Source: Pandoraea terrae (lineage in GTDB: Bacteria; Pseudomonadota; Gammaproteobacteria; Burkholderiales; Burkholderiaceae). From it: DNA of 64,000 nt. Under the pieces are notes generated by a model. It was given only the letters and a program-made list of their open reading frames with translations. It was not told where the DNA came from and did no database searches. Position 1 is the stretch's first letter, and every line of letters begins with the position of its first letter. The translations under genes were made by a program, and so were the position numbers. This document shows, piece after piece, positions 27,560-36,216 of the stretch. The stretch lies in assembly GCF_902459695.1 (NCBI RefSeq), contig NZ_CABPRZ010000019.1, positions 46,229-110,228 of the forward strand, written 5' to 3'.

Positions 27560-28540
27560 ATGTCCCATACCTACGAGCGCCGTGTTTTTGCGCCAGTCAT
27601 CACACCATTCAAAGGCAGCCTGGCGATCGACACGCCACGCTTCGCCGCGTTCTGTCGCTGGTTGATCGGCCAGGGCGCCGGTCTTGCCGTGTTCGGCACC
27701 AATAGCGAGGCAAATTCGCTCTCGCTCGCCGAACGCCGCGAACTCCTCGATTACCTCATTCAGGATGGCATCGACCCTTTCCGCCTGCTCCCCGGCACGG
27801 GGGCCTGCGCCTTGCCGGACGCTATCGAATTGACCGCGCACGCGGCAAAGCTGAACTGTTACGGCGTTTTGATGCTGCCGCCCTTTTATTACACGAGCAT
27901 TAGCGATGACGGGCTCTTTCGTTACTACGCGGAAGTCATCGAGGCGGTCGGCTCATCGCGTTTGCGCGTGTTCCTGTACCACATTCCGCAGTTCACCGGC
28001 GTGCCGATCAGTCACGCTTTGATCGAGCGCTTGGTCGCCGCCTATCCCCGCACCGTGGTCGGCATCAAGGACAGTTCGGGCGACTGGTCGAACACGGAGA
28101 CGATGCTGCAACGCTTTCCGGGATTTCAGATTTTCCCCGCGTCGGAGGCGTTGCTGGAACGCGCTCTGCCGCTGGGCGCGGCGGGCTGCATTTCCGCGAC
28201 GGCCAACATTCAACCCGGCGGAATCGCTACCCTGTTGCACGAATGGGGTACGCCAGGCGACGCCGGGCGGCAGGCTCGCGTCTCGGCGATTCGCGCGGTC
28301 GCGCAGCGCCAGCCGATGATTGCTGCGTTGAAACACGTAGTCGCCCATTTCACGCTCGACGCGGCGTGGCGCACGGTGCGCCCGCCACTCACGTGTCTCG
28401 GCGACGCGGAAGGTGCGGCACTCATCGCACAATTGACGGCACTTGATTTCAGCATGCCAGCGGCGGAACGACTCAGCGCAGTTTGCCGCCAGCCTCGAGA
28501 CTGCGCTGCTGCCGCAAGCGCGCCAGCACCTGGATGCTGA
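27560..28540 (+). CDS. Dihydrodipicolinate synthase (DapA) family lyase/aldolase
   Basis: A 326-residue TIM-barrel class I aldolase of the DapA/NanA superfamily. The Schiff-base lysine is Lys170 in VVGIKDSSGD and the catalytic Tyr140 lies in FLYHIPQFTG; GTNSEANSLSLAER replaces the usual GTTGE segment, so it is not a true DapA. Members include sialate lyase, KDG aldolases and hydratase-aldolases that release pyruvate. A GGAGACG site precedes the ATG. Its last 68 bp overlap the 3' end of the convergent GntR gene, and the C-terminal Ala-rich tail is unusual. Confidence 0.87.
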   Translation: MSHTYERRVFAPVITPFKGSLAIDTPRFAAFCRWLIGQGAGLAVFGTNSEANSLSLAERRELLDYLIQDGIDPFRLLPGTGACALPDAIELTAHAAKLNCYGVLMLPPFYYTSISDDGLFRYYAEVIEAVGSSRLRVFLYHIPQFTGVPISHALIERLVAAYPRTVVGIKDSSGDWSNTETMLQRFPGFQIFPASEALLERALPLGAAGCISATANIQPGGIATLLHEWGTPGDAGRQARVSAIRAVAQRQPMIAALKHVVAHFTLDAAWRTVRPPLTCLGDAEGAALIAQLTALDFSMPAAERLSAVCRQPRDCAAAASAPAPGC

Positions 28541-29141
28541 GGCGGGCAGTATGGTCTCGCATGGCGCGATATGCCTCTTCCGGATCGGAGCGAAGAATGG
28601 CCGCAACGATCTGGTTATGCTCGTCGATCGCCGCGGCAAAGCGCCGCTCGCCATCCGGCTGCGCCGAACGAAATGCCGCGAGTCGTTGACGCTGGCCGTC
28701 AACGATGGTCGCCAGCGTCTTGCTTTGCGAGCCTTTGGTGATCGCGTCGTGAAATTCGTGGTTGAGCGGCAAATACCCCGCGGCGTCGCCGCGCTCGACG
28801 CATTCGTTCATCTGCCGCTGCAATGCTTCGAGCTGTTTCTTCTCGACAACGCTCATCCGCTGGGCACTCAAACGGCAGCAAAGCGCCTCAAGTTCGCACA
28901 TCGCTTCAAGCATATCGGCCAACTCGTCGACGCTGATGCGCGCTACCACCACGCCCTTACGCGGTGTCAGTTCCACCAGGCCGCGTGCGTTCAATTCGCG
29001 CAGCGCCTCACGTATCGGCGTGCGCGACGCGTTAAAGCGCTCGGCCAGCACAGCCTCTTCGAGTTTCTGCCCGGGCTTGAGCGTGCCGTCGATGATCTCT
29101 TCCGAAAGCATTTGATGAATCTTGGCGGAAAGCGTGGTCAT
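28473..29141 (-). CDS. GntR family transcriptional regulator (FCD domain), copy A
   Basis: A 222-residue regulator with an N-terminal winged HTH (EEIIDGTLKPGQKLEEAVLA, then FNASRTPIREALRELNARGL) and a C-terminal FCD ligand domain with metal-type histidines (LNHEFHDAI, DEHNQIV, MRDHTARL). It is close in sequence to the second regulator at 33721, so the two are paralogues. It is divergent from the FAH-family gene; the GTATAC palindrome at 29327 lies in the shared control region and is a candidate operator. It probably represses the catabolic operons and responds to a small acid. Confidence 0.9.
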   Translation of the reverse strand: MTTLSAKIHQMLSEEIIDGTLKPGQKLEEAVLAERFNASRTPIREALRELNARGLVELTPRKGVVVARISVDELADMLEAMCELEALCCRLSAQRMSVVEKKQLEALQRQMNECVERGDAAGYLPLNHEFHDAITKGSQSKTLATIVDGQRQRLAAFRSAQPDGERRFAAAIDEHNQIVAAILRSDPEEAYRAMRDHTARLSIQVLARLRQQRSLEAGGKLR

Positions 29142-29326
29142 TGGGCGTCCGTCGAATTTTGGAAGTCGTTTGGGAAAGCATTGGAACTTGGCACCCCGGC
29201 ATTTGGCCTTCTGGGCGCGTCAAATATTATGCCTCTTCAAGACTGAGTGTTCAATGCGAGGCTTGCGTATCTATCGTGATGAAATTTAATACGCGAGGAC
29301 CTAACCTCGAAAATTATTTGTCATTC

Positions 29327-29336
29327 GTGTATACAC
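29327..29336. promoter_or_regulatory. GTGTATACAC palindrome between gntR and the FAH-family gene
   Basis: A perfect 10-bp palindrome in the 293-bp divergent region, 99 bp upstream of the FAH-family start. Related half-sites TGTGTAGTGG and ATGTACACCAC follow at 29341 and 29368. GntR-FCD repressors commonly bind palindromes of this size next to their own gene. Confidence 0.45.
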
Positions 29337-29434
29337 ATATTGTGTAGTGGATATTATTTTGATTCAATGTACACCACAAACATCGCTGATCGCGGCGACA
29401 TCCATAACAAGCAAACGAGATATAGGAGCAGCAA

Positions 29435-30358
29435 GTGACCTGGTTCGGCATAGCAAGCTATGAAATTGGCGGCGCGGCAAGCACGGGGCTCGTCGTCGGC
29501 GACGCGCTGTATGACGCAGACGCGATTCTCCGGGATGCGGGACTCAGCCGTACCATCGACGGCGGACTGAACCTGCTCATTGACGACTGGCAGGACATTG
29601 GCGCAAAGGCGCTGCAGGCGCTGCGCTGCGCTGCGGCCGACATCGCCAGCGGGAAATTGTCCGCGGTGCCGCAGACAGAATATCGGCTGTTGCTGCCGTA
29701 TACCCCGCGGCGCATCTTCGCGACGGCGTCCAACTACTACGAGCACGCCCAGGAAATGGGGACTGAGCTGGCGCCACGCAGCGAAAGCTCGCCGTACATG
29801 TTCATGAAGGCCGAGTCGAGCGTTGTGCCGACGTTGTCCGACGTCGTGATTCCGGCCAACGCCGAGCGCGTGGATTGGGAGGTGGAACTCGCGGTCGTTA
29901 TCGGCAAGCATGGCCGCCATGTAACCGTCGACAATGCCTACGACCATGTGGCCGGCTACACCGTCATCAACGATGTCAGCGCGCGCGACCTGAACCGCCG
30001 CACCGACTATCCGTTCAAGCATGACTGGTTCCGGGGCAAAAGCTTCGATACGTTCGGTCCGCTCGGGCCCTGGTTCGTGCCGCGCGAGTGCATCGCCGAG
30101 CCGCAAAATCTGCGCATGCGCTTGGCGGTCAACGGCGAGATGATGCAAGATGCGACGACGGCCGGCATGATCTTCAATATCGCGGAGCAAATTGCCTATT
30201 TGTCCAGCATCCTCACGCTCAAGCCCGGCGATCTGATCGCGACGGGAACCCCAACCGGCGTCGGCATGGGGCGAGGTGTGTACCTCAAACCGGGGGATGT
30301 CATGACCGCATCGATCGATGGCATTGGATCGATCGAGAACCGGGTCGTTGCTGCCTGA
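29435..30358 (+). CDS. Fumarylacetoacetate hydrolase family protein
   Basis: A 307-residue FAH-superfamily enzyme. The metal-binding acidic motif is DWEVELAVVIG, followed by NDVSARDLNRRTDYPFKHDWFRGKSFDTFGPLGPW and GDLIATGTPTGVGMG, all typical of the 2-hydroxyhepta-2,4-diene-dioate isomerase or fumarylpyruvate hydrolase branch. These enzymes hydrolyse, isomerise or decarboxylate products of ring cleavage. GGAGCAGC precedes the start. It leads the operon with the ABC transporter and the VOC dioxygenase-like gene. Confidence 0.9.
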   Translation: MTWFGIASYEIGGAASTGLVVGDALYDADAILRDAGLSRTIDGGLNLLIDDWQDIGAKALQALRCAAADIASGKLSAVPQTEYRLLLPYTPRRIFATASNYYEHAQEMGTELAPRSESSPYMFMKAESSVVPTLSDVVIPANAERVDWEVELAVVIGKHGRHVTVDNAYDHVAGYTVINDVSARDLNRRTDYPFKHDWFRGKSFDTFGPLGPWFVPRECIAEPQNLRMRLAVNGEMMQDATTAGMIFNIAEQIAYLSSILTLKPGDLIATGTPTGVGMGRGVYLKPGDVMTASIDGIGSIENRVVAA

Positions 30359-30414
30359 CCTGCCGTTGCCTGCGTATCATCGCCAAGAAATGGATCCATC
30401 CGCTGGAGGAAGAC

Positions 30415-31416
30415 ATGTTGAATACGTTGCGACGCCACGTGTTGTCGCGCATCGCACTCGTGGCTGCCGCGTTTGTCGTGCTGCCCGCTGCGCAGGCGAC
30501 GGATCGTGTGCGGTTTAACCTGGCGTGGTTGCCGCAGGGCAGCACCGGCGGCGTAGTGGTAGCGTTGGCAAAGGGCTATTACAAGGCAGCCGGGCTCGAT
30601 GTCACGCTCCTGCGCGGCTATGGTGGGCAGCGTACCGTCAACGAAATCGATCAGGGGCAATTCGAACTCGGTTATGGCGACCCGGTCAGTGTCATCTTGA
30701 ACCGCTCGCATGGTGGCAAGACCGTCATGGTCGGCGCCATCAACACGCGCTGGCCTGGCGCGCTGTGCTACCTGTTGCGGCCTGATCTGAAAATCCATTC
30801 CATCAAGGACCTGGCAGGCATGACCCTCGGCGGGGGCGGTGCGTCGCCCGTACAGAACATCATGTCAGCGTGGCTCAAGAAAAATGGCTTGCCGCCCGAC
30901 GCCATCAAAACAATCCGGTTCGACCCGGCCGTCATCAATACGGCCTTGCTCGACAAGCGTATCGACCTGGCGGAGTGCTGGGAGGGTGCGAGTTTGCCTG
31001 TGCAGCAAGCGCTGGCGCAACGGGCCGGCCGGCAACTCGGCTGGATACGGTATCGCGACTACGGTCTGGACATGATGGGCAGCGGCATTGTGACGACTGA
31101 CAACATGATCGCGACAAAGCCGGACGTCGTGCGACGTTTCGTCAAAGCGACGTATCAAGGCTATGACTTCCTGCACGATCACCCGGCGGAGGCGGCAGAG
31201 GTGATCGCGGCGCAATATCCCCTGCTCGACAAAACCATCCTTCTGCAACAGATCACGCAAACCAACGGCCTGCTCAGGGACGACCCGGAACACCATAAAC
31301 CGGGATGGCTGCGCCCTGAACGCATGACCGCGACTGTCGATTTCGTGTCGCGCGCTTTCAACCTGGGCAGCACGGTCAAGGCAAGCGACATCTACAGTAA
31401 TCAATTCACAGAATAA
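30415..31416 (+). CDS. ABC transporter substrate-binding protein, NitT/TauT (NMT1/THI5-like)
   Basis: A 333-residue periplasmic binding protein with a signal peptide (LSRIALVAAAFVVLPAAQA), then RFNLAWLPQGSTGGVVVALAKG and YGDPVSVILN, features of the NMT1/THI5-like family that serves NitT/TauT transporters for sulfonates, taurine, pyrimidines or aromatic acids. GGAGGAAG stands before the ATG at 30415. The matching permease and ATPase follow after the VOC gene, so this forms a complete ABC importer. The ligand is unknown; an aromatic or heterocyclic acid is plausible from the neighbours. Confidence 0.9.
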   Translation: MLNTLRRHVLSRIALVAAAFVVLPAAQATDRVRFNLAWLPQGSTGGVVVALAKGYYKAAGLDVTLLRGYGGQRTVNEIDQGQFELGYGDPVSVILNRSHGGKTVMVGAINTRWPGALCYLLRPDLKIHSIKDLAGMTLGGGGASPVQNIMSAWLKKNGLPPDAIKTIRFDPAVINTALLDKRIDLAECWEGASLPVQQALAQRAGRQLGWIRYRDYGLDMMGSGIVTTDNMIATKPDVVRRFVKATYQGYDFLHDHPAEAAEVIAAQYPLLDKTILLQQITQTNGLLRDDPEHHKPGWLRPERMTATVDFVSRAFNLGSTVKASDIYSNQFTE

Positions 31417-31467
31417 AAAAGCCGCGACGGTGCGCCGGTCGGCGCATCGCGCTCAGGAGACAAGCAG

Positions 31468-32010
31468 ATGAACACGTTGAAACCGCGCCGACTCGGCCAC
31501 ATGGTGCTGATGGTCCGCGATATTCAAAAGTCGGTGAAGTTCTACACGGAGGTGCTAGGCCTCAAGGTATCGGACTGGATCAGCGACCAGATGGTCTTCT
31601 TGCGAGCCGGTACCGATCACCATGACCTCGCGCTATCGCAACTCCCGAAGGACTCTCCAGACCTGGATGATCTGCCGCGTTACTCCCGACCCGGCCTCGA
31701 ACATTTCTCGTATCTGATCGACAGCGTCGAAGAAATGGAGCGCTCCGTGACCGTGTTACAGGAGCACGGCGTGGAGATCGTGCGCGGCATCGGGCGTCAT
31801 GGCCCTGGCGATAATTTCTTCCTGGTCTTCAAGGATCCCGATGGCAATAACGTTGAACTCTATTGCGATATGACCCAGATCGACGAGAATTCGCAGCACA
31901 CGCCAGTGGTCTGGGAACGCAATATCGAATCGTTCGACCAATACCGCTTCGAGCGCTTCGTCGTACCGCCGCCGGCGCATGTCGTCGCCACCAAAAGCGG
32001 ACAGAAATAA
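31468..32010 (+). CDS. VOC family protein, extradiol dioxygenase-like
   Basis: A 180-residue VOC protein. The possible Fe ligands His11 (RRLGHMVLMV), His79 (GLEHFSYLID) and Glu130 (DGNNVELYCDM) form a complete 2-His-1-Glu triad as in catechol 2,3-dioxygenase relatives. The C-terminal extension (IESFDQYRFERF) is longer than in simple glyoxalases. It lies between the ABC binding protein and permease genes, so it is co-transcribed with them. Ring cleavage or a related oxygenation followed by the FAH enzyme would make sense, but the substrate is not known. Confidence 0.82.
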   Translation: MNTLKPRRLGHMVLMVRDIQKSVKFYTEVLGLKVSDWISDQMVFLRAGTDHHDLALSQLPKDSPDLDDLPRYSRPGLEHFSYLIDSVEEMERSVTVLQEHGVEIVRGIGRHGPGDNFFLVFKDPDGNNVELYCDMTQIDENSQHTPVVWERNIESFDQYRFERFVVPPPAHVVATKSGQK

Positions 32011-32034
32011 CGTGCGCGTCAACGGGAGAATGCC

Positions 32035-32778
32035 ATGAAGCATTGGATCGAAACCATCGTTTTCTGGATCGGACTCGCGCTCGTTTGGGAGTTCGGCGTG
32101 CGCTGGTCCGGCACACGGGAATATTTGTTGCCGCCGCTGTCCCATGTGCTGAGCGCCGCCTACGAAACACGCGCCCAGCTATTGAGCGATACGCTGACCA
32201 CGGCCTGGGAAGTCGTGACCGGCTTCATTCTGGCCGTCGGCAGCGGACTGGCCTTGGGACTGCTCGTCAGTTTCTCGAAGGCGGCGCGACGTCTCTTGTA
32301 TCCGCTCGTGATGGCACTGCAAAGCATGCCGAAGATTGCCTTGGCGCCGCTGATGATCGTCTGGTTCGGCTACGGATTCGCATCGAAACTCGCGGCGGCG
32401 GTCCTGTTCGCATTCTTTCCGATCGTGGTCGCGACGATGGGTGGCATCGCCGGGGTATCCCGCAATCTGGACGAGCATTTCCGCGCCCTCGGCGCTTCGC
32501 GCTGGGACACGTTCTGGCAATTGCAACTGCCAGCCGCATTGCCCTCGTTCATTGACGGTCTGAAGATTGCCATTCCGCTAGCCGTCATTGGCGCCATCGT
32601 CGGCGAGTTCATCGGCGCGGAGGCCGGCCTGGGACATCTGATCGTTTTTGCAACGTCGAACGCGCAAACGTCGCTATCGTTCGCCGCCATCATCGCGGTG
32701 ACGCTGCTGGCGATGATGTTCTATTGGCTCGTAGACCTTTTGTCGCGTGGTGTCTGGTGGAGAGGAGTGACGGCCTGA
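32035..32778 (+). CDS. ABC transporter permease, NitT/TauT type
   Basis: A 247-residue inner-membrane permease with about six membrane helices. The EAA loop lies in EHFRALGASRWDTFWQLQLP followed by ALPSFIDGLKIAIPLAVIGAIVGEF, typical of SsuC/TauC-type permeases. The stop codon overlaps the ATG of the ATPase gene. It works with the binding protein at 30415 and the ATPase at 32778. Confidence 0.92.
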   Translation: MKHWIETIVFWIGLALVWEFGVRWSGTREYLLPPLSHVLSAAYETRAQLLSDTLTTAWEVVTGFILAVGSGLALGLLVSFSKAARRLLYPLVMALQSMPKIALAPLMIVWFGYGFASKLAAAVLFAFFPIVVATMGGIAGVSRNLDEHFRALGASRWDTFWQLQLPAALPSFIDGLKIAIPLAVIGAIVGEFIGAEAGLGHLIVFATSNAQTSLSFAAIIAVTLLAMMFYWLVDLLSRGVWWRGVTA

Positions 32779-33626
32779 TGATTCGTTCAAGTCAATTGCG
32801 TTCGGCCCAATCCATCACTCCCATCATGACAAACGCCGACAAATCAGCGAGCAACGACAGCAGCCCGGTGGGGATGGTTCACGTGGGTGGCGTCGGCAAA
32901 CGTTTCGATGGAAGGCAGCAAGTCCAGGTTCTGGACAATGTCTCGCTTGACATCCGAGAAAGCGAATTCGTGTCGATCCTGGGGCCGAGCGGTTGCGGCA
33001 AGAGCACATTGTTGCGCATGGTCGCGGGGTTGGTGTCTTACGACAATGGCCAGATTCAGGTCAACGGCGGCCAGCCGATCAGCGCCCCCATACCCGACAT
33101 CGGGGTCGTCTTCCAGACCAGCAACATGCTGCCGTGGCTGACGGTACAGGCCAACATCCGGCTTGGCGCCAAACTCCGCAAGATGCCGCGCGCACAGATC
33201 GACGCGCGCCTGCCAGCGCTGCTGGAAATGCTCGGCCTGGAGCAATTCGCCAGCCACTACCCGCATGAACTGTCGGGGGGGATGCGTCAGCGCGCCGCGC
33301 TCGGCCAGATTTTGCTGCTGAACCCCAAAGTGCTGCTCATGGACGAGCCATTTGGCGCGCTCGACGCACTGACGCGCGACCGGCTCAATGTGGAATTATT
33401 ACGCATTTGGCAGCACAACATGCTGACGGTCCTGCTCGTCACGCACAGCATTCAGGAGGCGGTTTTCCTGTCCGATCGTGTGCTCGTGATGTCGCCCCGA
33501 CCGGGGCGCGTGATTCACGAAGTGCAGATCGATCTGCCTCGGCCACGTGATCCGGAGGCGATCAAAGCGGATCCCCGCTACGGTGAGTATGTGTCCGAAT
33601 TGTCGCGAATGATGGGGGTGTTCTGA
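32778..33626 (+). CDS. ABC transporter ATP-binding protein, NitT/TauT type
   Basis: A 282-residue ATPase with Walker [10 protein letters not shown], the Q loop (VVFQTSNMLPWLTV), the signature LSGGMRQRAALGQ, Walker B VLLMDEPFGALD and the switch His (VTHSIQEAV). It belongs to the SsuB/TauB group. The start at 32778 overlaps the permease stop (ATGA) and has GAGGAG ten bases upstream; the N-terminus is about 40 residues longer than usual and may start later, at GMVHVGGV. It ends the operon that begins with the FAH-family gene. Confidence 0.93.
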   Translation: MIRSSQLRSAQSITPIMTNADKSASNDSSPVGMVHVGGVGKRFDGRQQVQVLDNVSLDIRESEFVSILGPSGCGKSTLLRMVAGLVSYDNGQIQVNGGQPISAPIPDIGVVFQTSNMLPWLTVQANIRLGAKLRKMPRAQIDARLPALLEMLGLEQFASHYPHELSGGMRQRAALGQILLLNPKVLLMDEPFGALDALTRDRLNVELLRIWQHNMLTVLLVTHSIQEAVFLSDRVLVMSPRPGRVIHEVQIDLPRPRDPEAIKADPRYGEYVSELSRMMGVF

Positions 33627-33720
33627 ACACTGCGCATGCCCGGATACACCAGGACGGGCTGCGTTACAATCGCCGCAAGCGCCGCTGAGGGACGGCGCGA
33701 CGTGCGCGTTCCATTACTAC

Positions 33721-34395
33721 ATGAATCTCGTATCATCTATGCCGACTATTGCAGCACGCATTTATAAAAGCCTGGCCGACCAGATCATCGACGGCACGCT
33801 ACAGCCCGGCGAAAAGCTGGACGAGCGGGTAGTCGCCGAGCGCTTCGAGGTTTCGCGCACCCCGATCCGGGAGGCGCTGCGTGAACTGGGTGCGCGCGGT
33901 CTGGTCGAGGTGGTTCCGCGCCGCGGCGTGGTGGTCGCAAAAATCGGCGCCGAACGCCTTTCGGTTCTGCTGGAGGCCGATTGCGAACTCGAGGCGCTAT
34001 GCGCACGCCGCGCCGCCGAGTGCATGACCGCAATGGAAAAGAAGGAGCTCGAATTCCTTCACGAACAAAGCGCCAACCTGGTCGCCGCTGACGACATCGA
34101 TGGCTATCTGGAAGTGAACCGTCAATTCCACTCACTGATTTGTGCGGGCGCACACAACGATGTGATAGCCACGATGGTCGCCGACCTGCGCGAACGGCTC
34201 GCGCCATTCAGGCAGGCCCAATCACAGATCGAAGACCGGTTCGCCGTGTCGCATGCCGAGCATCAGGCAGTTGTCGCCGCAATCCTCGCCAGTGATTCCG
34301 AAGCCGCCTATAACGCCATGCGCAGCCATAACGCGCGACTGTCAACGACCGTCCTCCGGCTCATCAAGAATCGCGATTCAGCATCCAGGAACTAG
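33721..34395 (+). CDS. GntR family transcriptional regulator (FCD domain), copy B
   Basis: A 224-residue FCD-type GntR regulator, close to the one at 28473: both share IIDGTL.PGEKL, SRTPIREALREL.ARGLVE and PR.GVVVA.I. The FCD histidines are present (VNRQFHSLI, AEHQAVV, MRSHNARL). The start could also be the ATG at 33739 (MPTIAARIYKSL), which aligns better with copy A. It lies 94 bp after the ABC ATPase gene, same strand. Together with copy A it brackets the transport operon; which one senses the substrate is unknown. Confidence 0.88.
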   Translation: MNLVSSMPTIAARIYKSLADQIIDGTLQPGEKLDERVVAERFEVSRTPIREALRELGARGLVEVVPRRGVVVAKIGAERLSVLLEADCELEALCARRAAECMTAMEKKELEFLHEQSANLVAADDIDGYLEVNRQFHSLICAGAHNDVIATMVADLRERLAPFRQAQSQIEDRFAVSHAEHQAVVAAILASDSEAAYNAMRSHNARLSTTVLRLIKNRDSASRN

Positions 34396-34440
34396 GCGGT
34401 CTGGGGCAATTGTCGCAAAAATTACCCGCTCGCCCGGGCA

Positions 34441-34914
34441 TCATGCCTGCCAGCGGTCTCCGACTTGCGCCGTCAATGCCCACGCCATGAGCGCGGCGGC
34501 TTCCGGCGTGTCGGCTGCCGGCGACCAATCGGCGTAGTCAGCTTCGACGAACGGGCGGTATGGACCGTGCTTGACTTCGAAGATCACGGCACCCGGATCG
34601 AGCGACACGACCATGTGATGCACGTTTTGCGGCGATTCAAGCACCGGCGCGTCCTCACCGAGAACGGCACGTTGCGACACGACGCCATCGGCATCGAAAG
34701 TCAGTACGACGAAGCGCCCGCGCAACGTGGAGAGCAGTTCCCACGTATGACGGTGCCAGTGCGGACGGATATAGGTCGCCGGCTCCATCGCAATGGCCAG
34801 GCGCTGAATCGGTTCGTCGAGCGCTTCGTGGAGATTCTGGTTCATGCGCAGGCGCGGCGAGGTCTCTGCCTGCTGGGTCAGTGCGTCAAGTTGGGCGTAC
34901 GTCAGCGTTTTCAC
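34441..34914 (-). CDS. WbuC family cupin-fold metalloprotein
   Basis: A 157-residue single-domain cupin. Segments SPRLRMNQNLHEALDEPIQRL and YIRPHWHRHTWELLSTLRG carry the metal-binding His cluster; NVHHMVVSLDPGAVIFEVKHGPY is the second cupin box. This matches WbuC-like proteins, small cupins often near O-antigen genes but also alone. The GTG at 34914 matches the family N-terminus (VKTLTYAQLDAL); an ATG 14 codons upstream (34956) is the other choice. The reaction is unknown. Convergent with the GntR gene, 45 bp apart. Confidence 0.8.
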   Translation of the reverse strand: MKTLTYAQLDALTQQAETSPRLRMNQNLHEALDEPIQRLAIAMEPATYIRPHWHRHTWELLSTLRGRFVVLTFDADGVVSQRAVLGEDAPVLESPQNVHHMVVSLDPGAVIFEVKHGPYRPFVEADYADWSPAADTPEAAALMAWALTAQVGDRWQA

Positions 34915-35112
34915 GTGGGAATGAATTTGAATTCTGGGAGACGCGTAGTGTAGCAAACCGGCCGGCGCCCATCACGCGCCCGATGGCGACCTTGCACATT
35001 TGCGCCGAATCCGGTGTCACGCCGCCGAAATCCGGCCGGGAAATGGCGTGCATATAATGAATCAACGGGCCGGGAACCGACCGTGGCGAAATGCGCCACG
35101 AAGGAGTGGATC

Positions 35113-35373
35113 ATGCAACACGTTCTGAAGAATACACTTTGTGCCCTCGGATTTGCCCTCGCCGCGCTGCCTGCGCTGGCACAATCGTCCGCCACGACCC
35201 AACCGTCGCCGGGCGGGAAAACCCGTGCAGCCGTGCGCGCCGAGCTGCAGGCCGCCATCGAACTCGGCCTCGCCCCAATCACTGAATTCAACTACCCGTA
35301 TACGCCCGGCCAGGCGCAACAACTGGCCGCCCGCGCCGAACAGATCAAGTCGCAGCAAGGTATTACCCATTGA
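35113..35373 (+). CDS. DUF4148 domain-containing exported protein
   Basis: An 86-residue protein with a signal peptide (cleavage after LPALAQ), then the DUF4148 core KTRAAVRAELQAAIELG. Such small periplasmic proteins are abundant in Burkholderiales and often respond to stress; the function is unknown. AAGGAG lies six bases before the ATG at 35113, which settles the start within a longer open frame. It shares a terminator with the convergent rpsU gene. Confidence 0.85.
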   Translation: MQHVLKNTLCALGFALAALPALAQSSATTQPSPGGKTRAAVRAELQAAIELGLAPITEFNYPYTPGQAQQLAARAEQIKSQQGITH

Positions 35374-35455
35374 CCGGATGGCGAGGCCTGGGCCCGGCGC
35401 TCACGCCCCGCCGCCAAGCCATATCCGGTCACCGCTTGTTCCCGCCCGCCAAAAG

Positions 35456-35481
35456 AAAAACCCGCCATTTGGCGGGTTTTT
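35456..35481. terminator. Bidirectional terminator between the DUF4148 gene and rpsU
   Basis: An 11-bp stem (AAAAACCCGCC with GGCGGGTTTTT) closes a 4-nt loop. A runs on the left and T runs on the right allow termination from both sides; the genes are convergent here. Confidence 0.9.
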
Positions 35482-35520
35482 CTTCAGCAAGCTACGCACC
35501 CGTTGGTGCGCACGTCGTGC

Positions 35521-35733
35521 TTAATACATCTTCTTCTTCAGCGTCATGCTGCGCAGGCGCTTGCGCAGACGCGATACGGCGGCCGCCTTCTTGCGCTTGC
35601 GCTCAGCCGTCGGCTTTTCGTAAGCGCCACGTGCCTTGATTTCCTTGATCAGGCCCGTGCCGTCGATAGCGCGGCGGAAACGACGCAGTGCAACTTCAAC
35701 GGGTTCACCGTCTTTGATAACGATCTTGGTCAT
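35521..35733 (-). CDS. rpsU: 30S ribosomal protein bS21
   Basis: A 70-residue basic protein starting [19 protein letters not shown] and ending SMTLKKKMY, the full length of bacterial S21, which is needed for translation initiation on the 30S subunit. The start at 35733 is clear; the open frame upstream is not part of it. It does not sit in the dnaG-rpoD operon here but alone, between the DUF4148 gene and tRNA-Pro, as often seen in Burkholderiales that carry more than one rpsU. Confidence 0.96.
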   Translation of the reverse strand: MTKIVIKDGEPVEVALRRFRRAIDGTGLIKEIKARGAYEKPTAERKRKKAAAVSRLRKRLRSMTLKKKMY

Positions 35734-36165
35734 GCAATATCCAAAATATTTGCGGGTACGAAACCCGGAATTATAAATACCGCCCGCGCATGCGAAACCG
35801 GATCTCCGTAACGGGTCTCCCGGCATGACACGCAACTGCGCTGAAACGGACTTCACAACACCATGACTGGCGGGACCGCGACTCACCTCCTCTGCGAACT
35901 CCCGATTGGCATTCGACCGGCCGGCTCATTCCATAAGCCGCCGCCCGCACCTTCCAGCCTGGCTGACAAGATTGATCAATGTGACGACACCGCGCATTTG
36001 CGGCAGTTCGCCCCATACCAAGACATTCCCCAAGGAATTCCCCGGGATGTGCCACATACCCCGGCACGGGCGACATTGTACACGAATTTGGCATCCCCCA
36101 CGAGAATGACGCCGGCCCCCGGAAAATCCGCTCGCCATCGTGACGACAGCCCACTGTGCCCGTTC

Positions 36166-36200
36166 GCTTGCCCCGCTTGCCCCGCTTGCCCCGCTTGCCC
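36166..36200. repeat. Four tandem copies of a 9-bp repeat
   Basis: GCTTGCCCC is repeated four times without interruption, the last copy lacking its final C. It lies in non-coding DNA and is a likely slippage site. Confidence 0.9.
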
Positions 36201-36216
36201 TTGACCGGCCAAATGA

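Noticed and set aside
27560..28540. True dihydrodipicolinate synthase (dapA)
   Set aside because: The usual GTTGE substrate motif is GTNSE here and the gene lies in a catabolic region, not with lysine genes.
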